Assembly: GCF_001426435.1 (NCBI RefSeq)
Contig: NZ_LMER01000016.1
Location: 70,925-134,924, forward strand
DNA: 64,000 nt
Reading direction: 5' to 3'
Source of the DNA: Angustibacter sp. Root456
GTDB taxonomy: Bacteria; Actinomycetota; Actinomycetes; Actinomycetales; Angustibacteraceae
The position numbers were made by a program, and so were the translations under genes. This document shows, one piece after another, positions 8,212 through 14,931 of the stretch. Position 1 is the stretch's first letter, and each line of letters begins with the position of its first letter. The notes under the pieces were generated by a model. It worked only from the letters and a program-made list of their open reading frames with translations, had not been told where the DNA came from and made no database searches.

Positions 8212-9153
8212 ATGAGCAGTGCGGGCTCGCCGGCCGGATGGGACAGCGGGGCGGACGTCGGGCTGATCGTTGCCTCGCCGGACTCGCAAGGAGTCCATCC
8301 CGACCACGAGATCACCGAGGTCGTGGGTGCGCTGGAGGCCGCTGGGCTACGGACGATCGTGGTGCCCTGGACGGCGCGGGTGGACTGGGGCAACGTCCGC
8401 GCCCTGGTTCTCAAGTCTCCCTGGGACTACTCCATGCGATCCGAGGAGTTCGCACGCTGGCTCGACCACGTGGAGGACCAGGCCGTCGTCCTCAACCCTC
8501 CGGCCATCGTCCGCTGGAACTACGACAAGCGGTACCTGCGCGCACTCCTTGCGGGTGGTGTCAACGCGACGCCGTTCGTTACGGTCGACTCCCTCGACAG
8601 GGCGAAGGAGGCACTCGGCGACCTCGGTCGTGCCCGGGTCGTGGTCAAGCCGACGGTCTCGGCGGGGTCACGTCACACCGGTCTGTTCGAGGCGAGTGAC
8701 CTCGCCGCGCTCCAGCTGGTAGCTCGCATCCTGGAGCTGGGGAAGACGCCCATGCTGATGCCCGCGCTCGATGCGGTCGAGCGGGAGGGAGAGCGGGGGC
8801 TCGTGTTCTTCGGAGGTGAGTTCTCCCATTGCGGGCGTAAGGCGCCCATCCTGGCCCGCGGGGGCGGATATCTCGGTGGCCAGTACACCGAGATCGTCGA
8901 TCGTGACGAGCCGGACGCTGATGAGATCGAGCTGGGTGCGCATTGTCTGCGGTTGATCGCGGATGTAGCGACCGGCCTGGGGGTAGCGCCCCGGCACGCG
9001 ACGCCGCTCTACGCGCGGATCGATGTCGCGCGCGGTCAGGACGGTCGCCCGTGCATCCTCGAGGCAGAGCTCTTCGAGCCCAGCTACTTCACCGGTCTCG
9101 ATCCTCGGGCCGCGCCGCGGTTCGCGGCCGCCCTCCAGAGGTATCTGGGCTAG
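8212..9153 (+). CDS. ATP-grasp superfamily protein (RimK/glutathione synthase-like)
   Basis: This is a 313-residue cytosolic protein with a strong RBS (GGGAGGTG, 8202-8209) before the ATG at 8212. The N-terminal part (about 15-100) is a pre-ATP-grasp alpha/beta domain. The central part carries VVVKPTVSAGSRHTGLF (nucleotide-binding Lys and Gly-rich loop). The C-terminal part has ARIDVARGQDGRPCILEAEL and ends near EPSYF, matching the metal-binding Glu positions of ATP-grasp ligases. Such enzymes join a carboxylate to an amine or thiol using ATP; the substrate cannot be told from sequence. It follows the VWA-SGNH gene by 14 nt, so it is probably co-transcribed. Its TAG stop interlocks with the opposite-strand GNAT stop (CTAG, 9150-9153). 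Confidence 0.82.
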   Translation: MSSAGSPAGWDSGADVGLIVASPDSQGVHPDHEITEVVGALEAAGLRTIVVPWTARVDWGNVRALVLKSPWDYSMRSEEFARWLDHVEDQAVVLNPPAIVRWNYDKRYLRALLAGGVNATPFVTVDSLDRAKEALGDLGRARVVVKPTVSAGSRHTGLFEASDLAALQLVARILELGKTPMLMPALDAVEREGERGLVFFGGEFSHCGRKAPILARGGGYLGGQYTEIVDRDEPDADEIELGAHCLRLIADVATGLGVAPRHATPLYARIDVARGQDGRPCILEAELFEPSYFTGLDPRAAPRFAAALQRYLG

Positions 9154-9602
9154 GTGCGGCTGAGGCGCATGAACTGCGTGCCCGCTGGCTGTGCAAAGCC
9201 GAGCTGCGCGTAGTACCCCACCAGCTCCGGGTCGCAGTAGAGCTCGAAGTCGTCCACCCGCCCGAGGGCGGGGTGGTTGAGGAGAGTGGAGACGACGCGT
9301 CGGCCGAGGCCCGCACGGCGCAAGGACGCGTCGACGATCACGTCGACGATGACGGCCTTGAACTCGAAGTCGGAGATGGCGCGGGCGAAGGCAACGAGCT
9401 CTCCCTCGACGAGCAGGCCTGCGTTGGCGGGCGAGGAGTCCAACATGGCGGCGACTCGGGCACGAGGTCGTTCGCGGGTCCACCACGCTTGGGCGAAAAG
9501 GTCCATCACGTCGTCGAGGTGTTCCACCGTGATCGTCGTGATCGTCGTGATCGCGTCGGCGGCAACGGGTTCCGTCCGGCGTGGACGTGCTGCGTGTGGC
9601 AC
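9150..9602 (-). CDS. GNAT family N-acetyltransferase
   Basis: This 150-residue protein has a GNAT fold: an N-terminal helix region, the core VDASLRRAGLGRRVVSTLL (the R/Q-x-x-G-x-G/A acetyl-CoA loop) and a C-terminal YCDPELVGYYAQLGF strand. The substrate is unknown. The GTG start at 9602 shares its G with the TAG stop of the upstream dehydrogenase. Residues about 12-19 are the repetitive ITTITTIT, encoded by a 9-bp tandem repeat. It is the last gene of the TIR operon, so it may modify or neutralise something linked to the TIR protein, but that is only inferred. An internal start after the repeat cannot be excluded. Confidence 0.83.
   Translation of the reverse strand: MPHAARPRRTEPVAADAITTITTITVEHLDDVMDLFAQAWWTRERPRARVAAMLDSSPANAGLLVEGELVAFARAISDFEFKAVIVDVIVDASLRRAGLGRRVVSTLLNHPALGRVDDFELYCDPELVGYYAQLGFAQPAGTQFMRLSRT
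9529..9553. repeat. 9-bp tandem repeat within GNAT coding start
   Basis: The unit gtgatcgtc occurs at 9529-9537 and 9538-9546, with a 7-bp partial copy at 9547-9553. On the coding strand it writes Ile-Thr-Thr repeats. Because the unit is a multiple of three, copy-number change would alter length without changing frame. Confidence 0.85.
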
Positions 9603-10519
9603 TAACCCTCTCCTTCCAGGTCGACGTGCAGTGGTGGGCGGACGCCGCGCGCCAGCTCCGCGAACGTCGTGGCGATGGCTTCGACGACGTCGTCCACAGT
9701 GCTCAGGGCGCCCACGTGTGGCGTGATGCGCACCTGGGGGTGCGCCCACAGCCAGGATGCTGCCTCCAGTGGTTCGACCTCGAACACGTCCAGGTCGGCC
9801 TGGACGACCGAGCCTCGGGTCAGCGCCGACTGCAGGGCGCTGAGGTCCACGGTGCTTCCCCGGCCAACGTTGATGAACTGGGTTTCGCGAAGCGATCCGA
9901 GCACGGTGTCGCTGATGATGCCCTTGGTCGCCGGCGAGGCGGGCAAGGCCGATATCAGGACCTGACACCCGTCGAGGGCCGCGTCGATGTCGCGCCACGG
10001 GTAGACGGTGTCGAAGTCGCTTGCGAGTCTTCCCGACCGGTTCACTCCGGTCACGTGAACTCCGTGTAGGCCAAGGGCTCTGGCGATGCCGGACGCAATC
10101 TGGCCGGTCCCGAGCACCACCGCACGGCTCGGCAGCGGGGCCGGCCCCAGAGGACGCCACTGCCGTCGTCGCTGGGCTTCGGCGTAGGCGGTGAGATGGT
10201 GCGCGTGGTCGAGAAGCAGAGCGAGGACGAACGTGCCCATCCTCTCGGGCATCCCTCCGATGGTGCGGGTGAGCAGCCCGATCTGGCTGGAGTGATCGAC
10301 GAAGTCGTCGACGCCCGCGCCCATGGCATGTACCCATTCGAACGCGACCGGACCGGGTACCTGCGGCCACATGAACCCGGTGTAGGCCTGCGCCCACCCG
10401 ACGTCATCGGAGTCAGGGTGTTCGCGGACCCGGACCGAGACCTGAGGGAGAAGGTCCGCCAGAGCGACGGCCACAGGCTGCCCCAGTCGGCCCGAGAGCA
10501 GCAATCGGCGAGGCGTCAT
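9602..10519 (-). CDS. D-2-hydroxyacid dehydrogenase-like NAD(P)-binding protein
   Basis: This is a 305-residue protein of the D-isomer 2-hydroxyacid dehydrogenase family. The Rossmann loop is VVLGTGQIASGIA. The catalytic triad of the family can be seen: Arg in NVGRGSTVD, Glu in DVFEVEPLE and His in ITPHVGA. It would oxidise or reduce a 2-hydroxyacid/2-ketoacid pair in the cytosol; the substrate is unclear, and glyoxylate/hydroxypyruvate-type reductases are the nearest group. The ATG at 10519 overlaps the TIR gene stop (ATGA), so translation is coupled. The start is firm because longer frames lose similarity. A metabolic dehydrogenase between a TIR-SBP fusion and an acetyltransferase is an odd grouping and suggests that a small acid is part of the system. 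Confidence 0.85.
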   Translation of the reverse strand: MTPRRLLLSGRLGQPVAVALADLLPQVSVRVREHPDSDDVGWAQAYTGFMWPQVPGPVAFEWVHAMGAGVDDFVDHSSQIGLLTRTIGGMPERMGTFVLALLLDHAHHLTAYAEAQRRRQWRPLGPAPLPSRAVVLGTGQIASGIARALGLHGVHVTGVNRSGRLASDFDTVYPWRDIDAALDGCQVLISALPASPATKGIISDTVLGSLRETQFINVGRGSTVDLSALQSALTRGSVVQADLDVFEVEPLEAASWLWAHPQVRITPHVGALSTVDDVVEAIATTFAELARGVRPPLHVDLEGEG

Positions 10520-11676
10520 AGCACCTGCAGCATGCCTGCGTAGTCCTGTTCGAGCTGCCGCTGCGCCTCTTCGAGCGTGGTTCCGGATCGTAGGGCCTGC
10601 AGGCGCTCGGTCAAGTGGTCCCGCAACGTCTCTCGGCCCTTCATCATCAGCAGGCCGATGTGCCCGACGTAGAGCGGGAAGGTGCTGAACTCGTGCCGAA
10701 CTGACGGTCCGATGGACTGCGCGACGATCCGACAGGTGATGTTGTCGGTGATCGCGGCGTCGGCGACGCCGGCCTGCACCATCCGGCCGACGTTGCCCAC
10801 GTCGGTGGTGTCGAGCTCGACGAGGCGCGCGGACCCTCGGGCGGCGCCGAACACGTCGACGGCCAGCTCGGCGCCGATCTCGCCCCGGCACACAGCGATC
10901 CGCACGTCCGACCTCATCAGGTCGCCGTGAGATTTGATGCGGGTGTCGTCTGCTCTGACGATCGCACCGATCGTCGACGCGAAGAGGCAGGCGGCGAAGT
11001 CGAACTCGTGTTCTCGTCGAGGCGTGCGGTACAGGCAGGCGACCGCGTCCAGCTCCCCTGACCGCAGGCCCTGAGCAGCTGCGTCGTTGGTGACATCGGT
11101 ATAGCGCACAGCGATCCCGGTCTCGACTGCGAACTGGTCGAGAAGCTCGACGAAGAGGCCGCTGGAGGGCTTACCGTCGACGCCGTGGCAGGAGAACGGC
11201 GGCCACGGGATGACGCCCACCTTGAGGGTGTCGCTGCTCGCGGCGGCTGTCTGGCTCTCCGGCGGCGCGGCGGGTACGGGTACCGGTGCTTCGTCGCCTG
11301 CCTGCCGGAAGTGCCGCACGACGTCGGCGACGATCGACTGCTCGCTCCCCATGATGCGGTGGAGGGCGCCCAGGTAGTAGTCGAGGTCTTCGGAGGTCGC
11401 GCCGTCGACGACGATGGGCAGGACGGACTTGCGGTGCCGCGCCGCCTGCTCCAGTTCGCGCAGGACGTGGTCTGACTGCGCCGAGGCAGGCGTCACCAGG
11501 ACGACGAAGTCGGAGCACTCTTGGATGGCGTGAACGAGCTGGCGGGGGTAGTTGATGCCGGACACCACGTCGCGTGGGGCGACCCAGCAGGGAAAGCCGG
11601 CGGCTTCGAGCTCGTTGACGATCTGTTGCGCGAGCGCAGCGTCGACCGAGCTGTGGCAGAGGAAAGCGCGCTGCAT
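10516..11676 (-). CDS. TIR domain fused to type 3 solute-binding domain
   Basis: This 386-residue protein has no signal peptide. Residues about 2-125 form a bacterial TIR_2-type domain: AFLCHSSVDAALA (box 1), CWVAPRDV (BB-loop region) and SDHVLRELEQA, where Glu74 sits at the position of the catalytic Glu of NAD-cleaving TIR enzymes. A Pro/Ala linker (about 129-150) leads to a full SBP_bac_3-like domain (about 150-386). It starts LKVGVIPWPPFSC and contains GELDAVACLYRTPRRE and GVADAAITDN, the hinge and ligand-pocket signatures of amino-acid-binding proteins. SBP domains normally act outside the cell; here the domain must sit in the cytosol beside TIR, so it probably senses a small molecule and controls TIR activity. 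The ATG at 11676 follows a G-rich stretch 8-12 nt upstream. It is first of three overlapping genes. Confidence 0.87.
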   Translation of the reverse strand: MQRAFLCHSSVDAALAQQIVNELEAAGFPCWVAPRDVVSGINYPRQLVHAIQECSDFVVLVTPASAQSDHVLRELEQAARHRKSVLPIVVDGATSEDLDYYLGALHRIMGSEQSIVADVVRHFRQAGDEAPVPVPAAPPESQTAAASSDTLKVGVIPWPPFSCHGVDGKPSSGLFVELLDQFAVETGIAVRYTDVTNDAAAQGLRSGELDAVACLYRTPRREHEFDFAACLFASTIGAIVRADDTRIKSHGDLMRSDVRIAVCRGEIGAELAVDVFGAARGSARLVELDTTDVGNVGRMVQAGVADAAITDNITCRIVAQSIGPSVRHEFSTFPLYVGHIGLLMMKGRETLRDHLTERLQALRSGTTLEEAQRQLEQDYAGMLQVL

Positions 11677-11701
11677 CGTTGATGGCCCCCTATTCGCAGA
11701 A

Positions 11702-11731
11702 ATTCTAGCCGCGCGGTCTGCGGTGATGTGA
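11702..11731 (-). promoter_or_regulatory. Candidate promoter of the TIR operon
   Basis: On the minus strand a TAGAAT (11707-11702) matches a -10 box and lies about 25 nt before the TIR start. A TCACAT (11731-11726) 18 nt upstream is a poor -35. The AT-rich patch stands out in the 235-bp spacer 11677-11911, which otherwise holds only the tadG remnant and the prfB leader. Confidence 0.4.
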
Positions 11732-11795
11732 CGCGTTCGCGAGTGTGGGCGCCGTTCGCCTAGATCGGGCAGCAGGAACGGGCCGGGTGGTCTTC

Positions 11796-11876
11796 GGGCG
11801 TGGCTCGCGATCACTACTGTCGTCGTCGCGTCGTGGAACGGCGGTGTCACCGGCGGGCCACCGCGACGGCGCGGAG
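11796..11876 (+). pseudogene. Remnant of tadG 3' end
   Basis: The stretch aligns with the end of the TadG-like gene at 4403-4486. Two blocks are identical: 20 bp (4429-4448 and 11820-11839) and 19 bp (4466-4484 and 11856-11874). Between them there are substitutions and a 1-nt deletion that breaks the frame. Upstream the similarity weakens but still reads RAWLAITTVVVASWN against RARLPVAAFVVASWN. It has no start and no intact frame, so it is a displaced gene fragment. It marks the right edge of the inserted block and suggests that tad and prfB were once adjacent. Confidence 0.75.
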
Positions 11877-11911
11877 CCTCCGGCCCCCGGACTGCCGTAA
11901 CCTGAGGTCTC

Positions 11912-13027
11912 GTGGCTGCCACCGACTTCCCCGCTGAGCTCAAGGACCTGCACACGACCATCGGGTCGATCCAGCAGGTGACGGACGTCGACCGCCTGCG
12001 CGCCGACATCAAGGACCTCGAGCAGCAGTCCGCCGCGCCCGACCTGTGGGACGACCCCGAGGCCGCGCAGAAGGTCACCAGCCGGCTCAGCCACCTGAAC
12101 GCCGAGCTCGAGCGCGTCGAGTCCGTCGCCCAGCGCGTCGATGACCTCGAGGTGCTCGTGCAGATGGCCCAGGAGGAGGACGACGCCGCCACCCTCGCCG
12201 AGGCCGAGGCCGAGCTGGAGGCGCTGAAGAAGACCGTGGGCGAGCTCGAGGTGCGCACGCTGCTCAACGGTGAGCTCGACCAGCGCGAGGCCCTCGTGAC
12301 GATCCGCGCCGAGGCGGGCGGGGTCGACGCCGCCGACTTCGCCGAGATGCTCATGCGCATGTACCTGCGCTGGGCCGAGCGCCACGGCTACCCCACAGAG
12401 GTCATGGACACCTCCTACGCGGAGGAAGCCGGCCTGAAGTCGGCCACCTTCGCCGTCCACGTGCCCTACGCCTACGGCACGCTGCAGGTCGAGCAGGGCA
12501 CCCACCGCCTGGTGCGGATCAGCCCGTTCGACAACCAGGGCCGGCGCCAGACCAGCTTCGCCGGCGTCGAGGTGCTGCCCGTCACCGAGTCCACCGACCA
12601 CATCGACATCCCCGAGTCGGAGATCAAGGTCGACGTGTTTCGCTCGTCCGGCCCCGGTGGGCAGTCCGTCAACACCACCGACTCCGCCGTGCGGATGACG
12701 CACATCCCCACCGGCATCGTCGTCTCGATGCAGAACGAGAAGTCGCAGATCCAGAACCGCGCCGCCGCCCTCAAGGTGCTGCAGTCGCGGCTGCTGCAGG
12801 TGCGCAAGGCCGAGGAGCGCGCCGCCATGGACGCGCTCAAGGGCGACGGCGGGTCGAGCTGGGGCAACCAGATGCGCTCGTACGTGCTCCACCCGTACCA
12901 GATGGTCAAGGACCTGCGCACCGACTACGAGGTCGGCAACACCTCCGCGGTGTTCGACGGCGACATCGACGGCTTCCTCGAGGCCGGCATCCGCTGGAAG
13001 CGCACGGCCGAGCGCGACGACGCCTGA
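11912..13027 (+). CDS. prfB: Peptide chain release factor 2 (RF2)
   Basis: This 371-residue factor reads UGA and UAA stop codons and triggers peptide release on the ribosome. The stop-recognition tripeptide SPF (in [13 protein letters not shown]) marks RF2 rather than RF1, and the catalytic GGQ is in [15 protein letters not shown]. Unlike many RF2 genes there is no in-frame UGA and no programmed +1 frameshift; one uninterrupted frame gives the full length. The GTG start at 11912 follows GAGG (11904-11907) and a TAACCT -10-like box at 11898-11903, so the mRNA may have almost no leader. It stands upstream of ftsE, the standard actinobacterial neighbourhood. Confidence 0.96.
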   Translation: MAATDFPAELKDLHTTIGSIQQVTDVDRLRADIKDLEQQSAAPDLWDDPEAAQKVTSRLSHLNAELERVESVAQRVDDLEVLVQMAQEEDDAATLAEAEAELEALKKTVGELEVRTLLNGELDQREALVTIRAEAGGVDAADFAEMLMRMYLRWAERHGYPTEVMDTSYAEEAGLKSATFAVHVPYAYGTLQVEQGTHRLVRISPFDNQGRRQTSFAGVEVLPVTESTDHIDIPESEIKVDVFRSSGPGGQSVNTTDSAVRMTHIPTGIVVSMQNEKSQIQNRAAALKVLQSRLLQVRKAEERAAMDALKGDGGSSWGNQMRSYVLHPYQMVKDLRTDYEVGNTSAVFDGDIDGFLEAGIRWKRTAERDDA

Positions 13028-13159
13028 GCCGACCACCCGTCGTCCGCGCCTGCGCCGCTCAGGCCGCGGCGGGGCGGCGCAAACCGGCTTGGGTGGCGGA
13101 AAGCGGGTTGGGCGGCGGAGGCGTCGGCGTGGTTACCCGCCGTACCCAGGTCTGCGACG

Positions 13160-13172
13160 TACAGTGAGCCGG
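13160..13172 (+). promoter_or_regulatory. Leaderless-type -10 element of ftsE
   Basis: TACAGT (13160-13165) lies 6 nt before the GTG start and no ribosome binding site is present. This matches the TANNNT-then-start pattern of leaderless genes in actinobacteria. The 144-bp prfB-ftsE spacer also holds two imperfect copies of a GGCGG(N)GCGGGTTGGG-like block around 13071-13118, of unknown meaning. Confidence 0.5.
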
Positions 13173-13861
13173 TGATCCGGCTCGACAACGTGACGAAGAC
13201 CTACGCCTCCGGTCAGCGCCCGGCGCTCGACAAGGTGAGCGTCGAGGTGGAGCGCGGCGAGTTCGTCTTCATCGTCGGCGCCTCCGGCTCGGGCAAGTCC
13301 ACGATGCTGCGCCTGGTGCTCAAGGAGGAGAAGGCGACCACCGGCACGGTGCAGGTGGCCGGCCGCGACCTCGCGACGCTGTCGAACTGGAAGGTGCCGC
13401 AGCTGCGCCGCCAGATCGGCGCGGTGTTCCAGGACTTCCGCCTGCTGCCCGCCAAGACGGTGTTCCAGAACGTCGCCTTCGCGCTGCAGGTGATCGGCAA
13501 GCCGCGGCACGTGATCGCCCAGGTGGTGCCCGAGACCCTCGAGCTCGTGGGCCTCGACGGCAAGGAGAACCGCCTGCCGCACGAGCTCTCCGGTGGTGAG
13601 CAGCAGCGCGTCGCGATCGCGCGTGCCTTCGTCAACCGGCCGTCGATCCTGCTCGCCGACGAGCCGACGGGCAACCTCGACCCCACCACGAGCATCGGCA
13701 TCATGCGCCTGCTCGACCGGATCAACCGCACCGGCACCACGATCGTCATGGCGACGCACGACGACGAGATCGTCGACCAGATGCGCAAGCGCGTCGTCGA
13801 GCTCGAGGACGGCCGCCTGGTGCGCGACCAGGCGCGCGGCGTCTACGGGTCCCAGCGCTAA
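13172..13861 (+). CDS. ftsE: Cell division ATP-binding protein FtsE
   Basis: This is a 229-residue ABC ATPase. Walker A is GASGSGKST (about 36-44), the signature is [14 protein letters not shown], Walker B is [12 protein letters not shown], and the switch His is in MATHDDE. With FtsX it forms the divisome complex that activates peptidoglycan hydrolases across the membrane. The GTG start has no Shine-Dalgarno sequence; a TACAGT -10-like box at 13160-13165 ends 6 nt before the start, so the transcript is probably leaderless. ftsX follows after 43 nt, and an M23 hydrolase of the EnvC/RipC type comes next, making a complete functional set. Confidence 0.97.
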   Translation: MIRLDNVTKTYASGQRPALDKVSVEVERGEFVFIVGASGSGKSTMLRLVLKEEKATTGTVQVAGRDLATLSNWKVPQLRRQIGAVFQDFRLLPAKTVFQNVAFALQVIGKPRHVIAQVVPETLELVGLDGKENRLPHELSGGEQQRVAIARAFVNRPSILLADEPTGNLDPTTSIGIMRLLDRINRTGTTIVMATHDDEIVDQMRKRVVELEDGRLVRDQARGVYGSQR

Positions 13862-13904
13862 CCGGCCCGCACCCTGACGAGAAGGTCCAAACCAGAAGGA
13901 AGTC

Positions 13905-14813
13905 ATGCGCCTGCAGTTCGTCCTGAGCGAGATGGCCATCGGCCTGCGCCGCAACCTGTCGATGACGGTGTCGGTGGTGCTGGTCACGATGGTCTCGTTG
14001 GTGTTCTTCGGTTTCGGGCTGCTGTCGAGCATGCAGGTCGGGGCGATGAAGGACTTCTGGTACGGCAAGGTCGAGGTCTGGATCGCGCTGTGCCCGGCAC
14101 GTTCGGCCGAGCCTTCGTGCGCCGCCGGTGAGGTCACCCAGGCGCAGAAGGACGCCATCTCCCAGCAGCTGGAGTCGCTCAAGCCGCTGGTGAAGACGGT
14201 GTACTTCGAGTCCAAGCAGGAGGCCTACGACCACTTCGTGGAGCAGTTCAAGGACTCCGCGATCCGCGACAGCGTCAAGCCCGACCAGATGCAGGAGAGC
14301 TACCGCGTCAAGCTGACGAACCCCAAGAAGTACGACGTCGTAGCCAGTGCCTTCGAGGGCGCGCCCGGCGTCGAGAAGGTGATCGACCAGCGCAAGCTGC
14401 TCGGCACGCTCTTCACCGCGCTCAACCGGATGTCGCTCGCCGCGTGGGGCTTCGCGATCGCGATGACCTTGTCGGCGGTGCTGCTGGTGGCGACGACGGT
14501 GCGCCTGTCGGCGTTCAACCGACGGCGCGAGATCGGCATCATGCGCCTGGTCGGGGCGTCGAACCTGCTGATCCAGCTTCCGTTCCTGCTCGAGGCCGTG
14601 CTGGCGACGGTGCTGGGAGCCGGCCTGGCGGTCGGCATCCTGTACTCGTTCGTGCACTTCGCGGTGCAGGGCTGGTTGGCCCAGAAGCTGCAGTTCATCC
14701 CGTTCGTCACGGGCGCGGACGTCGCCACGATCACGCCGCTGGTGGGCGGCGTCGGCCTGGTGATCGCCGTCCTGGCGTCGTTCTTCACCATGCGCCGCTA
14801 CCTGCGGGTGTAG
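13905..14813 (+). CDS. ftsX: Cell division permease-like protein FtsX
   Basis: This 302-residue membrane protein has four membrane helices: one after the short N-terminal tail (about 20-45) and three in the C-terminal half (about 175-300). A large extracellular loop (about 50-165) contains two Cys residues (LCPAR and PSCAAG) likely to pair. The loop of FtsX contacts a coiled-coil hydrolase activator. It has a clear RBS (AGAAGGAAG) before ATG 13905. It follows ftsE and precedes the M23 hydrolase. Confidence 0.96.
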   Translation: MRLQFVLSEMAIGLRRNLSMTVSVVLVTMVSLVFFGFGLLSSMQVGAMKDFWYGKVEVWIALCPARSAEPSCAAGEVTQAQKDAISQQLESLKPLVKTVYFESKQEAYDHFVEQFKDSAIRDSVKPDQMQESYRVKLTNPKKYDVVASAFEGAPGVEKVIDQRKLLGTLFTALNRMSLAAWGFAIAMTLSAVLLVATTVRLSAFNRRREIGIMRLVGASNLLIQLPFLLEAVLATVLGAGLAVGILYSFVHFAVQGWLAQKLQFIPFVTGADVATITPLVGGVGLVIAVLASFFTMRRYLRV

Positions 14814-14875
14814 CCGGAAAAGGCTCAAGCCGGGCGTTCGCCTCCCCGATGTCACGTGGGACCTGTGATACCAAT

Positions 14876-14894
14876 GTGACGTCTGAGTTGTCAC
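14876..14894. promoter_or_regulatory. GTGAC/GTCAC inverted repeat upstream of M23 hydrolase
   Basis: The arms GTGAC (14876-14880) and GTCAC (14890-14894) flank 9 nt, with a further GTCAC at 14851-14855. The 118-bp spacer between ftsX and the hydrolase gene is otherwise featureless. The pattern recalls GTNAC half-sites of MtrA-type regulators that control wall hydrolases, but spacing and orientation do not match well, so the regulator is open. Confidence 0.35.
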
Positions 14895-14931
14895 CCTGCG
14901 TGCGCGTACGGGTACGGAACCGAGGAGCTGC

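Larger units (their letters stand above)
4503..11820. other. Probable accessory island between tad locus and prfB
   Basis: The block holds two convergent operons of accessory-type genes (PASTA, VWA-SGNH and ATP-grasp forward; TIR-SBP, dehydrogenase and GNAT reverse). It separates the tad locus from the prfB-ftsEX core. The left border follows the tadG stop; the right border is marked by a decayed duplicate of the tadG 3' end (11796-11876). No integrase or transposase is inside. Codon usage is visibly less GC-extreme than in prfB or ftsE. The borders are inferred, not proven. Confidence 0.6.

Noticed and set aside
11912-13027. Programmed +1 frameshift in prfB
   Set aside because: One uninterrupted frame covers the full RF2 length and there is no in-frame UGA near codon 25.
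14814-14931. c-di-AMP (ydaO-type) riboswitch before the M23 gene
   Set aside because: Such riboswitches often precede wall hydrolases in actinobacteria, but the conserved core segments are absent and the spacer is too short.
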